DNA from: Micromonospora cabrerizensis
Lineage (GTDB): Bacteria; Actinomycetota; Actinomycetes; Mycobacteriales; Micromonosporaceae
Length of the DNA: 64,000 nt
NCBI RefSeq assembly: GCF_022230955.1
Contig: NZ_JAKKFI010000084.1
Location: forward strand, 1 to 64,000
Reading direction: 5' to 3'
Shown one piece after another: positions 31,612-40,620 of the stretch (its first letter is position 1; each line of letters opens with the position of its first letter). Under the pieces are notes generated by a model that did no database searches, was not told the DNA's origin, and saw only the letters and a list, made by a program, of their open reading frames with translations. The position numbers were made by a program, and so were the translations under genes.

Positions 31612-32694
31612 CTACAGCCGGATCGGCATCAGCACGGAGTAGGTGTCCGCGTCGTCCGGACGGCGTACGGCCAGCGGGCCGATCGGCCCGTCCAGCTCCA
31701 GCACCAGTTGCGGCGCGCCGGCCGCGTTCAGCGCGTCCAACAGGTAGCCACCGTCCACCCCGACCCGCAGCGCGTCGGTGCCCAGGTCGGCGGCGGGGAG
31801 CAGCCGAAGCCCGCCCTGGTCGTCGACGCCGAGCACGGTGACCTCCCGGGTCGTGCCGTCATGGTCGCGGGCGACGGTGGGGGCGGCCGGGTCGGCCAGC
31901 GCGGCGCGCAGCGTGGCCACGTCGACCGTGATCCGGCGAGCGGCGCGGCGCTCGCCGACGGCCTTGCGCAGCAACCGACGGTAGTCCGGGAAGTCGTACG
32001 GCAGGGCGGCGCCGGTCAACGTCCGGTCGGCCACCAGCACCCGCAGGTCCGCGCCCGCCACGGTCAGCGTCACCGGCCAGGCGTCGGCGGTGTCGAGCAG
32101 TGGCCGGAGCTGGTCGACGAGGGCCACGGGGACGAACACCCGCACCGGCGGCCCGTCGACGTCGGCCCGGGACCGGGCCAATGCGAGCCGGTACCGGTCG
32201 GTCGCGACGAGCCGGACACCGTCGGGCTCCACGTCGAGCAGCACGCCGGAGAGCATCGGCAGCTCCGGGTCCGCGCCGACGGCGAAGCGCACCGCGTCGA
32301 GCGCGACGGCCAGGTCGGCGGGGGAGAGCAGCAGCGTGGTGGCGCTCGGCTGGGCCGGGTCGACCAACGCCCGGAGCCGGGTCACCTCCCGGCGGGCGTC
32401 GGTGAGCCCGTCGACCAGCCGGCGCAGGTGCGTGTCGAGCAACCGGTGCACCGCTGCCGGCTCGGCGCGGACCGCGGCGGCGATCTCCGGCACCGGCATA
32501 CCGATCCGACGCAGCCCGGCCACCAACCGGGCCGGGGCGATCTGCGCGTCGGTGTACCAGCGGTAGCCGGTCACCGGGTCGACCAGGGCCGGTTCCAGCA
32601 CCCCCGCCGAATCGTAGAAACGCAGGGCGCTGACGGTCAGGCCACTGGCCCTCGCCAGCTCACCGATGCTGTGCAGGTCACTCACGCTGGGCAT
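31612..32694 (-). CDS. MerR-type HTH fused to sliding-clamp (DnaN-like) domains
   Basis: 360 residues. Residues about 8-75 are a MerR helix-turn-helix (IGELARASGLTVSALRFYDSAGVLEPALVDPVTGYRWY) followed by a coiled-coil helix. The remaining 230 residues resemble domains 2 and 3 of the beta clamp: PMLSGVLLDVEPDGVRLVATDRYRLAL, then GVDGGYLLDALNAAG, PQLVLELDGPIGPLAV and the terminal VLMPIRL, the same end as DnaN. Domain 1 is missing. NCBI families contain such fusions in actinobacteria, but their role is not established. ATG 32694 follows GAGGGGG; GTG 32685 is an alternative start. It may sense a ligand or bind DNA as a ring (inference). Confidence 0.85.
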   Translation of the reverse strand: MPSVSDLHSIGELARASGLTVSALRFYDSAGVLEPALVDPVTGYRWYTDAQIAPARLVAGLRRIGMPVPEIAAAVRAEPAAVHRLLDTHLRRLVDGLTDARREVTRLRALVDPAQPSATTLLLSPADLAVALDAVRFAVGADPELPMLSGVLLDVEPDGVRLVATDRYRLALARSRADVDGPPVRVFVPVALVDQLRPLLDTADAWPVTLTVAGADLRVLVADRTLTGAALPYDFPDYRRLLRKAVGERRAARRITVDVATLRAALADPAAPTVARDHDGTTREVTVLGVDDQGGLRLLPAADLGTDALRVGVDGGYLLDALNAAGAPQLVLELDGPIGPLAVRRPDDADTYSVLMPIRL

Positions 32695-32719
32695 CCTGCC
32701 CCCTCGACCCGGTCGAGGG

Positions 32720-33916
32720 TCAAGCCGAGTGCTGCGCCGTCTGCTGCTTGAGCACCCGGAAGGTGAGCCCGGCCCGGACGAGCCGGGCCAGCAGCGCGTC
32801 GCCCATCGCGGCGACCGGGGTGACCTGCCCGGCGGTCTGCGGCAGCTCGTCGAGCGCCAGGCACAGCGCCGACTCGCCGAGCATCTTCGCCGTCTCGTCG
32901 TAGCCGGGGTCGCCTCCGGCCACCTCGGTGACCACCCGCTGCCCGCCGCCGGTGCCCACGAACCGGACCCGGAACCAGGACGCCGCCCGTTGCTCGGCGG
33001 TGGGCCCCTGCCCGGAGGCAAGTCGGCCGAGCAGCCAGCGTCGGCTCGGTGGCAGCTTCACCAGGCCGACCAGCGCGCCGAGCCCGACCGCGCCGGCCAC
33101 GACGGTGGGCAGCCGCTTCACGGCGGCGAAGTGCCGGTAACGGAAGTCCGGGCCGTACTCCGGGCGGGCCGCCGCCGACCGGCGGACCACCTGCGGGTCG
33201 ATGGTCGGCAGCGGCACGGTCCAGATGCCCAGCTCGGCGGAGCGGGCCAGCCGGCCGGGCACCGCCCGCGCCCGGCGGTCGGTGGGGCGCGGTTCGACCG
33301 CCCGCCGGTCCCGGGCGGCCTGGCTGGCCTGCCCGGTACGGGAGAACGCGGTGAGCGCCGAATGGTAGGTGCCGGCGGAGAACCGGCCACCGGCGCGCAC
33401 GTAACCGTCCACGGTGATCGGCACGTCGGCGGGCAGGTGCTTGACGGTGAACCAGACGCCCAGATCGTGCGGGATGGAGTCGAACCCGCAGGCGTGCACC
33501 AGCCGCGCGCCGGTGCGGGACGCCTCGGCGTGGTGGCGCACGTACATCAGGTCGACGAACTCCGACTCACCGGTGATGTCCAGATAGTCGGTGCCGGCCG
33601 TGGCGCAGGCGGCGACCAGCGGCTCACCGTGGTGGACGTACGGGCCGACCGTGCTGGCCACCACCCGGGCGCTCTCCGCGACCGCGCGCAGCGAGGCCAC
33701 GTCGGTCACGTCGGCGGTGAGCAGCGGCAGGTCGACCAGCGTCGGGTCGATCGCGGCCAGCCGATCCCGGACGGCGGCGAGGCGGCCCGGGTTGCGCCCG
33801 GCCAGCGCCCAGCGCAGCCCCGGCGGCGCGTGCCGGGCCAGGTACTCGGCGGTCAGGCCCCCGGTGAACCCGGTCGCCCCGAACAGCACCACGTCGTACG
33901 TTCGCTCCCCAGCCAT
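32720..33916 (-). CDS. Saccharopine dehydrogenase-like / trans-acting enoyl reductase
   Basis: 398 residues with an N-terminal Rossmann fold (YDVVLFGATGFTGGLTAEYLA, the NADP loop GATGFTG) and AGRNPGRLAAVRDRL. Other family blocks are ADVTDVASLRAVAESARVVASTVGPYVHHGEPLV, GTDYLDITGE and HACGFDSIPHDLGVWF. These are typical of the trans-acting enoyl reductase family (mycobacterial Rv2953/Rv2449c type) within the saccharopine dehydrogenase superfamily. A mycobacterial member reduces an enoyl intermediate in phenolic lipid synthesis; the substrate here is unknown. There is no linked polyketide synthase. Confidence 0.82.
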   Translation of the reverse strand: MAGERTYDVVLFGATGFTGGLTAEYLARHAPPGLRWALAGRNPGRLAAVRDRLAAIDPTLVDLPLLTADVTDVASLRAVAESARVVASTVGPYVHHGEPLVAACATAGTDYLDITGESEFVDLMYVRHHAEASRTGARLVHACGFDSIPHDLGVWFTVKHLPADVPITVDGYVRAGGRFSAGTYHSALTAFSRTGQASQAARDRRAVEPRPTDRRARAVPGRLARSAELGIWTVPLPTIDPQVVRRSAAARPEYGPDFRYRHFAAVKRLPTVVAGAVGLGALVGLVKLPPSRRWLLGRLASGQGPTAEQRAASWFRVRFVGTGGGQRVVTEVAGGDPGYDETAKMLGESALCLALDELPQTAGQVTPVAAMGDALLARLVRAGLTFRVLKQQTAQHSA

Positions 33917-33966
33917 CCCCAGAGTCTGCCATTCGCGGTGCCCGATGGCAGATCACGAGGGGGCCG

Positions 33967-35103
33967 TCACGGCGTGAACACGGCCCGTACGCACCCGTCG
34001 GCCCGGTCCCGGAACAACGCGTACCCGTGCGGGCCGTCCTCCAGCGGCAGCCGGTGGGTGGCCAACTGCTCGGTGCGCAGCTCGTCGCGGGCCATCCGGT
34101 CCAGCAGCATCGGCACGTCCCGCAGGTCCGGCCGCCGGGCCCCGCGCAGCGTGAGCCGCCGGTCGGTCACCGTGCCCAGCGGAAACGCGTCGACGAAACC
34201 GGCCGACCCGCCGAGCACCACCACCACACCGCTCTTGCGGCAGGCGTACACGGCCTCCCGCAGGGCATCGGGGTGGTCGGCGGAGCGGCCACCGAATCGA
34301 CCGGCCGCCGACCAGCCGACCGCCACCACGCACACGTCCGGCCCACGCCCACCACTGCGTTCCCGCAACTCGGCCGCGACGTCAGTCCGGCGATAGTCCA
34401 GCGGCTCCGCGCCGAAGTACCACTCGGCCATCCGCAACCGCTCCTCGTACCGGTCCACCACCAGCACCTGGGCGGCACCACGCCGCACCGCCGCCCAGGC
34501 GGTCAACTGGCCCACCGCTCCGGCGCCCCAGACCGCCACCACGTCGCCGGGGCGCACCGCACCCACCTCGGCCGCCGACCACCCGGCCGGTGCCGCGTCG
34601 GCGGCGAACAACGCCCGGTCGTCGTCGACCGCCTCCGGCACCGGAAACGCCACCACGTCGGCGTACGGCACCCGTACGTAATCGGCGTGACCGCCCGCGA
34701 ACCCGCCCGCCGCCCGGGGTCGACCGAAACCGCCCGCGTCCGACCCCTTCCGGTCGGGGTCGGCGCTCGCCAGGTCGGCGCTGCTGTTGTCGCAGCAGGA
34801 GTGCAGGCCCTGACGGCAGTACCAGCAGCCGCCGCACGCGACGCTCGCGCCGACGACCACCCGGTCGCCGGTGCGGTGCCGGCGGACCGCGGGCCCGACC
34901 TCGATCACCTCGCCCAGGAACTCGGCCCCGAGCACGTCGCCGGCCCGCAGCAGCGGGTCCCGCCCCGCCAGCAGCGGCAGGTCACCGCCGCAGGTGGTGC
35001 TGCGACGAACCCGGACGATCACGTCACGCTCGTTGCGCAGCTCCGGGTCGGGCACCTCGCGGACCGCCACCTCGTCGGCGGCGACCCAGCACAGCGCCCT
35101 CAC
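33967..35103 (-). CDS. Medium-chain alcohol dehydrogenase with altered catalytic zinc site
   Basis: 378 residues of the zinc-dependent MDR family (glutathione-independent formaldehyde dehydrogenase branch). The structural-zinc cysteines are intact (CGGCWYCRQGLHSCC), and the NAD fold shows VAVWGAGAVGQLTAW and VVDRYEERLRMA. At the catalytic site the Cys is present in TTCGGD and the third ligand region FAADAAPAGW is retained, but the conserved GHE is GAE (GAEFLGEV), removing the usual His ligand. The activity may be changed or lost. It overlaps the upstream small gene by four bases (GTGA). Confidence 0.82.
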   Translation of the reverse strand: MRALCWVAADEVAVREVPDPELRNERDVIVRVRRSTTCGGDLPLLAGRDPLLRAGDVLGAEFLGEVIEVGPAVRRHRTGDRVVVGASVACGGCWYCRQGLHSCCDNSSADLASADPDRKGSDAGGFGRPRAAGGFAGGHADYVRVPYADVVAFPVPEAVDDDRALFAADAAPAGWSAAEVGAVRPGDVVAVWGAGAVGQLTAWAAVRRGAAQVLVVDRYEERLRMAEWYFGAEPLDYRRTDVAAELRERSGGRGPDVCVVAVGWSAAGRFGGRSADHPDALREAVYACRKSGVVVVLGGSAGFVDAFPLGTVTDRRLTLRGARRPDLRDVPMLLDRMARDELRTEQLATHRLPLEDGPHGYALFRDRADGCVRAVFTP

Positions 35104-35540
35104 CCGTGCGCCTTCCGGCGGTCCAGCGCGGACCGGTCCGCGCGCAGCACCTCACCGGCCTCCACCCGCTGCTTGACCTGGCGCAGGGCGCGGCGCACCA
35201 CCAGGCCCGGGTCGTCACCCACCAGGTGCGCGGCCAGCCCGGCGGGCGGGGTGCCGCCGGCCAGCGGCCGGGCCGCCAGCTCCGTGCCCCGGTCGCCGGG
35301 CGCCGGGCGCACCCGCACCTCGACGGCGCCGCCCAGGCGGCGCAGCGGTTCGGGCCAACGACCATCGGGGAGCACCTGCTCCGGGGGCCGGTCGACCGTC
35401 ACCACCTGCCACCGGGCCGGCGCGCCGGGGTCGCCGTCCGCGCCGGTCCGGCCGCGCCTTCCGGGTACGCGCAGCAACCGCGCCGCCCCGGTCAGCGCCG
35501 CGCTGCCGAGGGCGGGTCCCGCCCGCGCCAGCCGTCCCAT
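35100..35540 (-). CDS. Uncharacterised Arg-rich protein upstream of the dehydrogenase
   Basis: 146 residues, not assigned to a family. The N-terminal 30 residues are weakly hydrophobic (RLARAGPALGSAALTGAARLL); a middle part (RWQVVTVDRPPEQVLPDGRWPEPLRRLGGAVEVRVRPAPGDRGTEL) is reminiscent of the edge strands of an SRPBCC fold, and RRALRQVKQRVEAGEVL is helical. It overlaps the alcohol dehydrogenase start by four bases, so the two are coupled. A short SRPBCC-type protein is possible but not shown. Confidence 0.5.
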   Translation of the reverse strand: MGRLARAGPALGSAALTGAARLLRVPGRRGRTGADGDPGAPARWQVVTVDRPPEQVLPDGRWPEPLRRLGGAVEVRVRPAPGDRGTELAARPLAGGTPPAGLAAHLVGDDPGLVVRRALRQVKQRVEAGEVLRADRSALDRRKAHG

Positions 35541-35685
35541 TCGTCCCCACCCGTCCTCGTGGTCCACGTCCCCCGATCGTCGGTCCCGGCCGGGTGAAGC
35601 GTGCTCGCCCGGAAGGGGTGAACCGGCCCCCGCCGGGTAACCGCTCGCCGACCGGGGGTGGAGCGCGCGGTGGGGGTGGGGCTGG

Positions 35686-38583
35686 GTGCCAGAACAGCAG
35701 AATCGCGTACGGGTCGAAACCGCAGGAACGGTCGGTACGGCACCTGGGCGTCCGGCGGAGTCACCGCTGCTGGCGTCCCGGCTGACTCCGGCCGTGCCGC
35801 CGGAACCGGTGGTGGCCCGGCCCCGACTGCTGCGCCGGCTGGACGAGGGCAGCGCCGGGCCGGTCACCCTGATCGCCGCTCCCGCCGGCTGGGGCAAGAC
35901 CACGCTGCTCGCCTCCTGGGTACGACTGGACGGTGGTGCGCCCGACGTCGAGCCGGGCGCGGTCGTGCCCGACTCCGGCGACCTGTCGGTGTCGGCCGAG
36001 GCCCGCCCGGTCCCGGCGTGGGTGTCCGTGGAGGTTGGCGACGACGGCGACCGGCTCTGGGCGTACCTCGCGGCGGCGCTGCGGTCGGCGACCGGGTCGG
36101 CGCAGGACGGCCCGCTGCCCGACCGGCCGCCCCGACCCGAGCAGCTGGAGTTGCTGGCCGCCACGCTCGCCGCCGCGGACCGCCCGGTGCTGCTGATCCT
36201 GGACGACCTGCACCGTGTCGCCGACCCGGCGGCGCTGACCGGCCTGGAGTTCCTGCTGCGCCATGCCGGGCAGCGGCTGCGCCTGGTGATCGGCGCGCGG
36301 GCCGGGTTGCACCTGCCCCTGCACCGGCTACGCCTCGCCGGCGAGCTGACCGAGATCGGCCCGGACGAGCTGGCGTTCACCGACGACGAGGTGGCTGACC
36401 TGCTCACCGCACACGCCGCCGCGCTGCCGGCGGCAGCCGTACACCGACTGCGGGATCGGACCGGAGGCTGGCCCGCCGCGCTGCGCATCGCCGCCCTGGC
36501 CGTGCGGGAGCAGCCCGACCCGGAGCGCTGGGTGGGGCAGTTCGGCGGTGACCAGCCGGAGATCGCCGGCTACCTGCACGAGGAGGTGCTCGCGACACTC
36601 GACCCGGCGGACGAGGACCTGCTGCGCCGCACCGCCGTCGTCGAGACCGTCTGCGCCGACCTGGCCGAGGCGCTGACCGGTCGCGCCGACGCCGGGCCGG
36701 CGCTGGCCGCCCTGGCCGGGACCGGCGGCCTGCTGCACCGGGAGGACACGCGCCCACCCTGGTACCGCTGCGAGCCCCTGCTCGCCGACCTGCTCCGCGC
36801 CGACCTTGCCCGGTTGCCCGCCGACGAGCTGCGCGAGCTGCACGCACGGGCCGCCGACTGGTACGCGGGCGACGGGCGGGCGGCCGACGGTCTACGGCAC
36901 GCGCTGGCCGCCGGCCGCTGGGACCTGGCCGGCGACCTGTTCGTCGCGCACTGGCCGGAACTCACCCGGTACGACCGGGATCCCGTGCACGCCCCAGCCC
37001 CCCTGGCCCCACCAGCGGAGGTGATCCGCGCCGACCCGGAGGTGGCGTTGGCCTGCGCGGCCGAACGCGCGTACGCCGGCGATCTTCCGGCCGCCAGCAG
37101 TCACCTGCGGACGGCCGCCGACCACGCCGCGGGCCTGCCCGTGCCACGCCGGGACCGGTTCCTGCGCCTGGTCACCGCGCTGGAGGTGAGCGTCGCCCGC
37201 CTCGCCGACGACCCGGCGGAGGTCCGGGCAGCCGCCGCCCGACTGCTCCGCAGCCGCCCGCCGGGCGCCACCGCGATGCGGGTGACCGACTCGGCGCCGA
37301 CCGGGACGGCCAACACCGCCCCGACGGCCGGTGGGGGTGGCGCGGCCGACGACGCGGACCTGAGAGCGTTCACCGGCACCGCCCTCGGGCTGGTCGAGTT
37401 GGCCGACGGCGCACTGCCGGCCGCCCGGTTCGTCCGGGCCCGGGCGGCGGCGCGGGAAGCCGGCCGGCCGCGTACCGAACTGGTCGGCGCCAGCCGCGCC
37501 GCCCTGCTGCTAGCGGTGCGCGGTGAGCTGCGGGCGGCCGAGCAGGCGGCCCGGGACGCGCTGGGAATGCCGCCCTGCCGGGGCTGGTCCTGTCGGCTCG
37601 ACTGCGCCTACGCGTACCTGGCGCTGGCCCTGGTGGCGCAGCTCCGCGACCAGCCGGAGGAGGCCGCCGCGAACCTCGCCCTCGCCGGCCCCGCACTCGG
37701 CGTCGTCGGCGGCTGGGTCGGCGGTCCCGAGGCGGACGCGGGCGACGACTGGCCGATCGCCGCCGCCGACGAACCCGTCGCGGCGACGGTGGCCGCGCTG
37801 TGCCGGGCCAGGCTGCACCGCGACTCCGGCGATCCCGCAGCCGGACAACGGCTGCTCCTCCGGGCGCGGGAGGCGCTGGTCGACCGGCCTACCGCGACCG
37901 AGCTGGTCGGCCTGCTGCGGGCCGCGGAGGCCGAACTGCACGCCGAGCGGGGCGACCTGGACGCCGCCCGCGACCTCGTGGCCGGTGCCGCCGACGGCGG
38001 AACCGACCCGGTTCTCGCGGTCACCGCGGCGAAGGTGGAACTGCTGGCCGGTGACCCGGCTGCCGCGGGGCGCGCCCTGCCGGTCTGGCAGTCACCGGCG
38101 GCCACGGCCTGGCCCCTGCCGGTACGCCTGGACGCGGGGCTGCTGGACGCCCTGCTGGCCGAACGGGCCGGCGACGGGCGTCGGGCGGGCCGGATCCTGG
38201 AACAGGTGCTGGACCTGGCCGGCCCGCAGGGCTGCCGGCGGGTCTTCACCCACGCCGAACCACCCGTGCGGGACCTGCTGGCCGCCCACCTGGACGCCGG
38301 CACCGCACACTTCGCGCTGGTCAGTGACCTGGTGCGGGGGGCGGGCAGGAGCAGCGCCCGGCCGGCCGCCGAGCCGAGGGGCGCACTCGACGAGCCGCTC
38401 ACCGAGCGGGAGCTGACCATCCTGCGCTACCTGCAGAGCATCCTGTCCAACGTGGAGATCGCCAGCGAGCTGTCGCTCTCGGTCAACACGGTCAAGACCC
38501 ACGTCCGCAACATCTACCGCAAACTCGACGCGACCCGCCGGCGCGAGGCGGTCCGGCGGGCGCGCGAGTTGCGGCTCATCTGA
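35686..38583 (+). CDS. LAL/MalT-type LuxR-family regulator
   Basis: 965 residues in the large ATP-binding LuxR layout. Walker A is APAGWGKTTLLASW (about residues 66-75) and Walker B LLILDDLHRV. There is a long helical repeat region with Ala/Leu-rich TPR-like segments, and a C-terminal LuxR HTH (LTERELTILRYLQSILSNVEIASELSLSV, then NTVKTHVRNIYRKL). MalT-type activators multimerise on ATP and an inducer. The gene stands alone, divergent from the dehydrogenase pair, and is preceded by G-rich DNA. The GTG start at 35686 is the best available. The target genes are unknown. Confidence 0.88.
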   Translation: MPEQQNRVRVETAGTVGTAPGRPAESPLLASRLTPAVPPEPVVARPRLLRRLDEGSAGPVTLIAAPAGWGKTTLLASWVRLDGGAPDVEPGAVVPDSGDLSVSAEARPVPAWVSVEVGDDGDRLWAYLAAALRSATGSAQDGPLPDRPPRPEQLELLAATLAAADRPVLLILDDLHRVADPAALTGLEFLLRHAGQRLRLVIGARAGLHLPLHRLRLAGELTEIGPDELAFTDDEVADLLTAHAAALPAAAVHRLRDRTGGWPAALRIAALAVREQPDPERWVGQFGGDQPEIAGYLHEEVLATLDPADEDLLRRTAVVETVCADLAEALTGRADAGPALAALAGTGGLLHREDTRPPWYRCEPLLADLLRADLARLPADELRELHARAADWYAGDGRAADGLRHALAAGRWDLAGDLFVAHWPELTRYDRDPVHAPAPLAPPAEVIRADPEVALACAAERAYAGDLPAASSHLRTAADHAAGLPVPRRDRFLRLVTALEVSVARLADDPAEVRAAAARLLRSRPPGATAMRVTDSAPTGTANTAPTAGGGGAADDADLRAFTGTALGLVELADGALPAARFVRARAAAREAGRPRTELVGASRAALLLAVRGELRAAEQAARDALGMPPCRGWSCRLDCAYAYLALALVAQLRDQPEEAAANLALAGPALGVVGGWVGGPEADAGDDWPIAAADEPVAATVAALCRARLHRDSGDPAAGQRLLLRAREALVDRPTATELVGLLRAAEAELHAERGDLDAARDLVAGAADGGTDPVLAVTAAKVELLAGDPAAAGRALPVWQSPAATAWPLPVRLDAGLLDALLAERAGDGRRAGRILEQVLDLAGPQGCRRVFTHAEPPVRDLLAAHLDAGTAHFALVSDLVRGAGRSSARPAAEPRGALDEPLTERELTILRYLQSILSNVEIASELSLSVNTVKTHVRNIYRKLDATRRREAVRRARELRLI

Positions 38584-38650
38584 GCGGATCGGCGGGTCTG
38601 AGCGGGTCGGTGGTTCCCGCACGGGTCGGCGGTTCCGCGCGGGTCGGCGG

Positions 38651-39199
38651 TCAGGCGTTGTCGGCGGCGTCCACGGCCGCCAGCAGGTCGGGCAGGTCGT
38701 AACCGCCGTCGTGCCGAACACCGTTGACGAACAGGGTGGGTGTGCCGTTCACCCCGCTGCGGATGCCACCCACGAAGTCCCGGCGCACCCGGTCCGCGTG
38801 ATTGCGGCCCTCCACCTCGGCGTTCAACTCGTCCGGCGGCAACCCGACCTGCTCGACACCGAGCGAGAGGTGCACCGGGTCGAGTTGGTCCTGATGCTCG
38901 TAGAGCCAGTCGTGCATCTCCCAGAAGCGGCCCCGCGCCCCGGCGGCCTCGGCCGTCTCGGCGGCGCGTTCCGCGTACGGGTGCACGTTGGCGATCGGAA
39001 AGTACCGGTAGACCAGCCGCACGGTGTCGGCCCGTTGCCGCAGCAACTCGTGCAGGTTCGGGTACGCCGCGCCGCAGAACTGGCACTGGAAGTCGCCGTA
39101 CTCGACGACGGTCACCGACGCGTCGGCCGGCCCCCGGACGTGGTCGTCGGTCGTCACCGGGTCCCGAAGTCGGGCGGTGACCTGAAGTGGTGTGCTCAT
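38651..39199 (-). CDS. DsbA-family thioredoxin-fold protein
   Basis: 182 residues. The redox motif FQCQFCGAAYPNL (CQFC) lies after the first strand, a helical insert spans about 75-145, and the cis-Pro loop is GTPTLFVNGV, all typical of DsbA/Na+-H+ antiporter-associated disulfide proteins. No signal peptide is present, so it is cytoplasmic. Its start overlaps the stop of the peroxiredoxin gene, suggesting that it reduces the peroxiredoxin or shares its substrates. Confidence 0.88.
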   Translation of the reverse strand: MSTPLQVTARLRDPVTTDDHVRGPADASVTVVEYGDFQCQFCGAAYPNLHELLRQRADTVRLVYRYFPIANVHPYAERAAETAEAAGARGRFWEMHDWLYEHQDQLDPVHLSLGVEQVGLPPDELNAEVEGRNHADRVRRDFVGGIRSGVNGTPTLFVNGVRHDGGYDLPDLLAAVDAADNA

Positions 39200-39693
39200 C
39201 CGGTCATCACCTTCCGATCGGCGGCGAGTTGGTCCAGCGCGTCGAAGATGCCGTCCGCGCCCGGGTTGACCTCGGGTGGGGACAGTTGGCTCCAGGTCAC
39301 CGTCCCCGCCGGGTCCAGCACCACGAGCGCGCGGGCCGCCTCGCCGTTCGACATGTACGCGCCGTAGCTGCGGGCCACCTCGCCCTTGGGCTCGAAGTCG
39401 GCCAGCAACGGGAACTCGATGCCCCGGCTCTCCGCGAACGCCCGGTGCGACCAGATGCCGTCCACCGAGATACCGAGCACGACCGCCCGGTACTGGTCGA
39501 AGACGGGTGCCGCCGACTGGTAGAGCGACATCTGGTCACCGCAGACCGGGCTCCAGTCAGCGGGGTAGAAGGCGAGCACGACCGGCCGGCCACGGAACTG
39601 CTCAGGCCCGACGAGACCCCCGTCCGGGGTGGCCGGCAGGGTGAAACCGGGCGCGGGGCGCCCCGGTTGGATCAGCCCGTTCGGATCACTCAT
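39196..39693 (-). CDS. AhpC/TSA-type peroxiredoxin, apparently 1-Cys
   Basis: 165 residues. The redoxin core has GRPVVLAFYPADWSPVCGDQM, where the peroxidatic Cys normally sits in a PxxxTxxC motif (here PADWSPVC). VVLGISVDGIWSHRAFAESRGIEFPLL and ALVVLDPAG follow the family. No second Cys is present, so it needs an external reductant, plausibly the overlapping DsbA-like protein. It reduces peroxides in the cytoplasm. The start ATG 39693 excludes a non-homologous 13-residue extension. Confidence 0.87.
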   Translation of the reverse strand: MSDPNGLIQPGRPAPGFTLPATPDGGLVGPEQFRGRPVVLAFYPADWSPVCGDQMSLYQSAAPVFDQYRAVVLGISVDGIWSHRAFAESRGIEFPLLADFEPKGEVARSYGAYMSNGEAARALVVLDPAGTVTWSQLSPPEVNPGADGIFDALDQLAADRKVMTG

Positions 39694-39757
39694 GCCCCCA
39701 GCCTGCTCCCGGGGTGGGTGAGACGGGCTCACCCACCCCGGGTGGTTCCGCGCCCGC

Positions 39758-40444
39758 TCAGCGCAGCACCGGGGCGACCGCGATGTGGTTCTGCACCTCG
39801 CGGATGCCGGGCGCCGACCAGGCCACCTGCTCCACCTCGGCCCGCTCGGGCATCGAGTGCACCAGCCCGGCGAGCACCACGGTGTCGCCGTGCACCCGGA
39901 CGCTGACGCGTTCGGCCTCGGTCGCCCCGGCTCGGGCGAGGGCGTCGACGATCCGCTCGGCGAGGTCCCGGCCGTCGGGTGGGGCGGCCGGACGGACGGT
40001 GATGCCGTTGCTCACCCCGCGTACCCCGGTCAGTCGGCTGACCGCCCGCTCGGAGGCCCGGCGCTGGTACTCCCACTCGACGTCGCCGTGCAGCGTCACC
40101 CAGCCGGCCGAGACGGTGACCTGGAGCTTCTCGATGGGCACGAAGGCGTCCCATTCCAACGCGTGGCTGGCGGCGGCGGCCAGGTCGGGATCGGTGCGCT
40201 CGGCGCCGCTGTCCAGTTGCACGGCCACGTCGTTGGCGACCGCCCGGACCCGGGCGACCCGGTGCGCGGCTCGTTCGGCGGCCCACTTCTTGGCGTAGCT
40301 GTCCACCCGTCCGGTCAGCGTGACGACGCCCTCGGCGACGGTCACGCCGATCTCGTGCGGCTGCACCCGCGGTTCCCAGGTCAGCTCGTCGAGTACGGCG
40401 GACTGGATGTCCTGGTCGGTTCGGCTGATCTCCGCGATGGCCAT
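39758..40444 (-). CDS. Three-BON-domain protein
   Basis: 228 residues with three BON modules, each with the pattern V-x-V-x-x-G-x-V-x-L-x-G-x-V: GVTVAEGVVTLTGRVDSYAKK, QVTVSAGWVTLHGDVEWEYQR and SVRVHGDTVVLAGLVHSMPER. BON domains bind phospholipid or support envelope stress functions. There is no signal peptide, so this is a cytoplasmic variant of the OsmY type often induced by stress. The start ATG 40444 has a strong GGGAGGAGGG upstream. Confidence 0.88.
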   Translation of the reverse strand: MAIAEISRTDQDIQSAVLDELTWEPRVQPHEIGVTVAEGVVTLTGRVDSYAKKWAAERAAHRVARVRAVANDVAVQLDSGAERTDPDLAAAASHALEWDAFVPIEKLQVTVSAGWVTLHGDVEWEYQRRASERAVSRLTGVRGVSNGITVRPAAPPDGRDLAERIVDALARAGATEAERVSVRVHGDTVVLAGLVHSMPERAEVEQVAWSAPGIREVQNHIAVAPVLR

Positions 40445-40592
40445 CTGTCCCTCCTCCCGTGCTCCGTCGGCGGACCGGGCGGCGGTCGCGGCCGGGAGGT
40501 CCGCCGACGTCCGATCCTGCCGCCGACCCGGGTGAGCCCTCCTCGCCCGATGCGGGTGACGGCTGGGCTGCCCCTGTTCCGGATTTCGGTCG

Positions 40593-40620
40593 TGGGAGCG
40601 CTTCCAAAGCGAGGCGCTTT
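40593..40620. promoter_or_regulatory. CebR/CelR-like operator with adjacent dyad
   Basis: TGGGAGCGCTTCCA is one base from the known cellobiose-responsive operator of Streptomyces and Thermobifida. The adjoining AAAGCGAGGCGCTTT is a second perfect 6-bp-arm dyad. No cellulase, cebR or sugar transporter gene occurs in the window. Confidence 0.55.

Noticed and set aside
30370..32751. 793-residue open frame on the plus strand opposite serS
   Set aside because: Low-complexity Arg/Gly/Val product typical of antisense frames in very GC-rich DNA; serS and the MerR-clamp gene on the other strand have clear homology.
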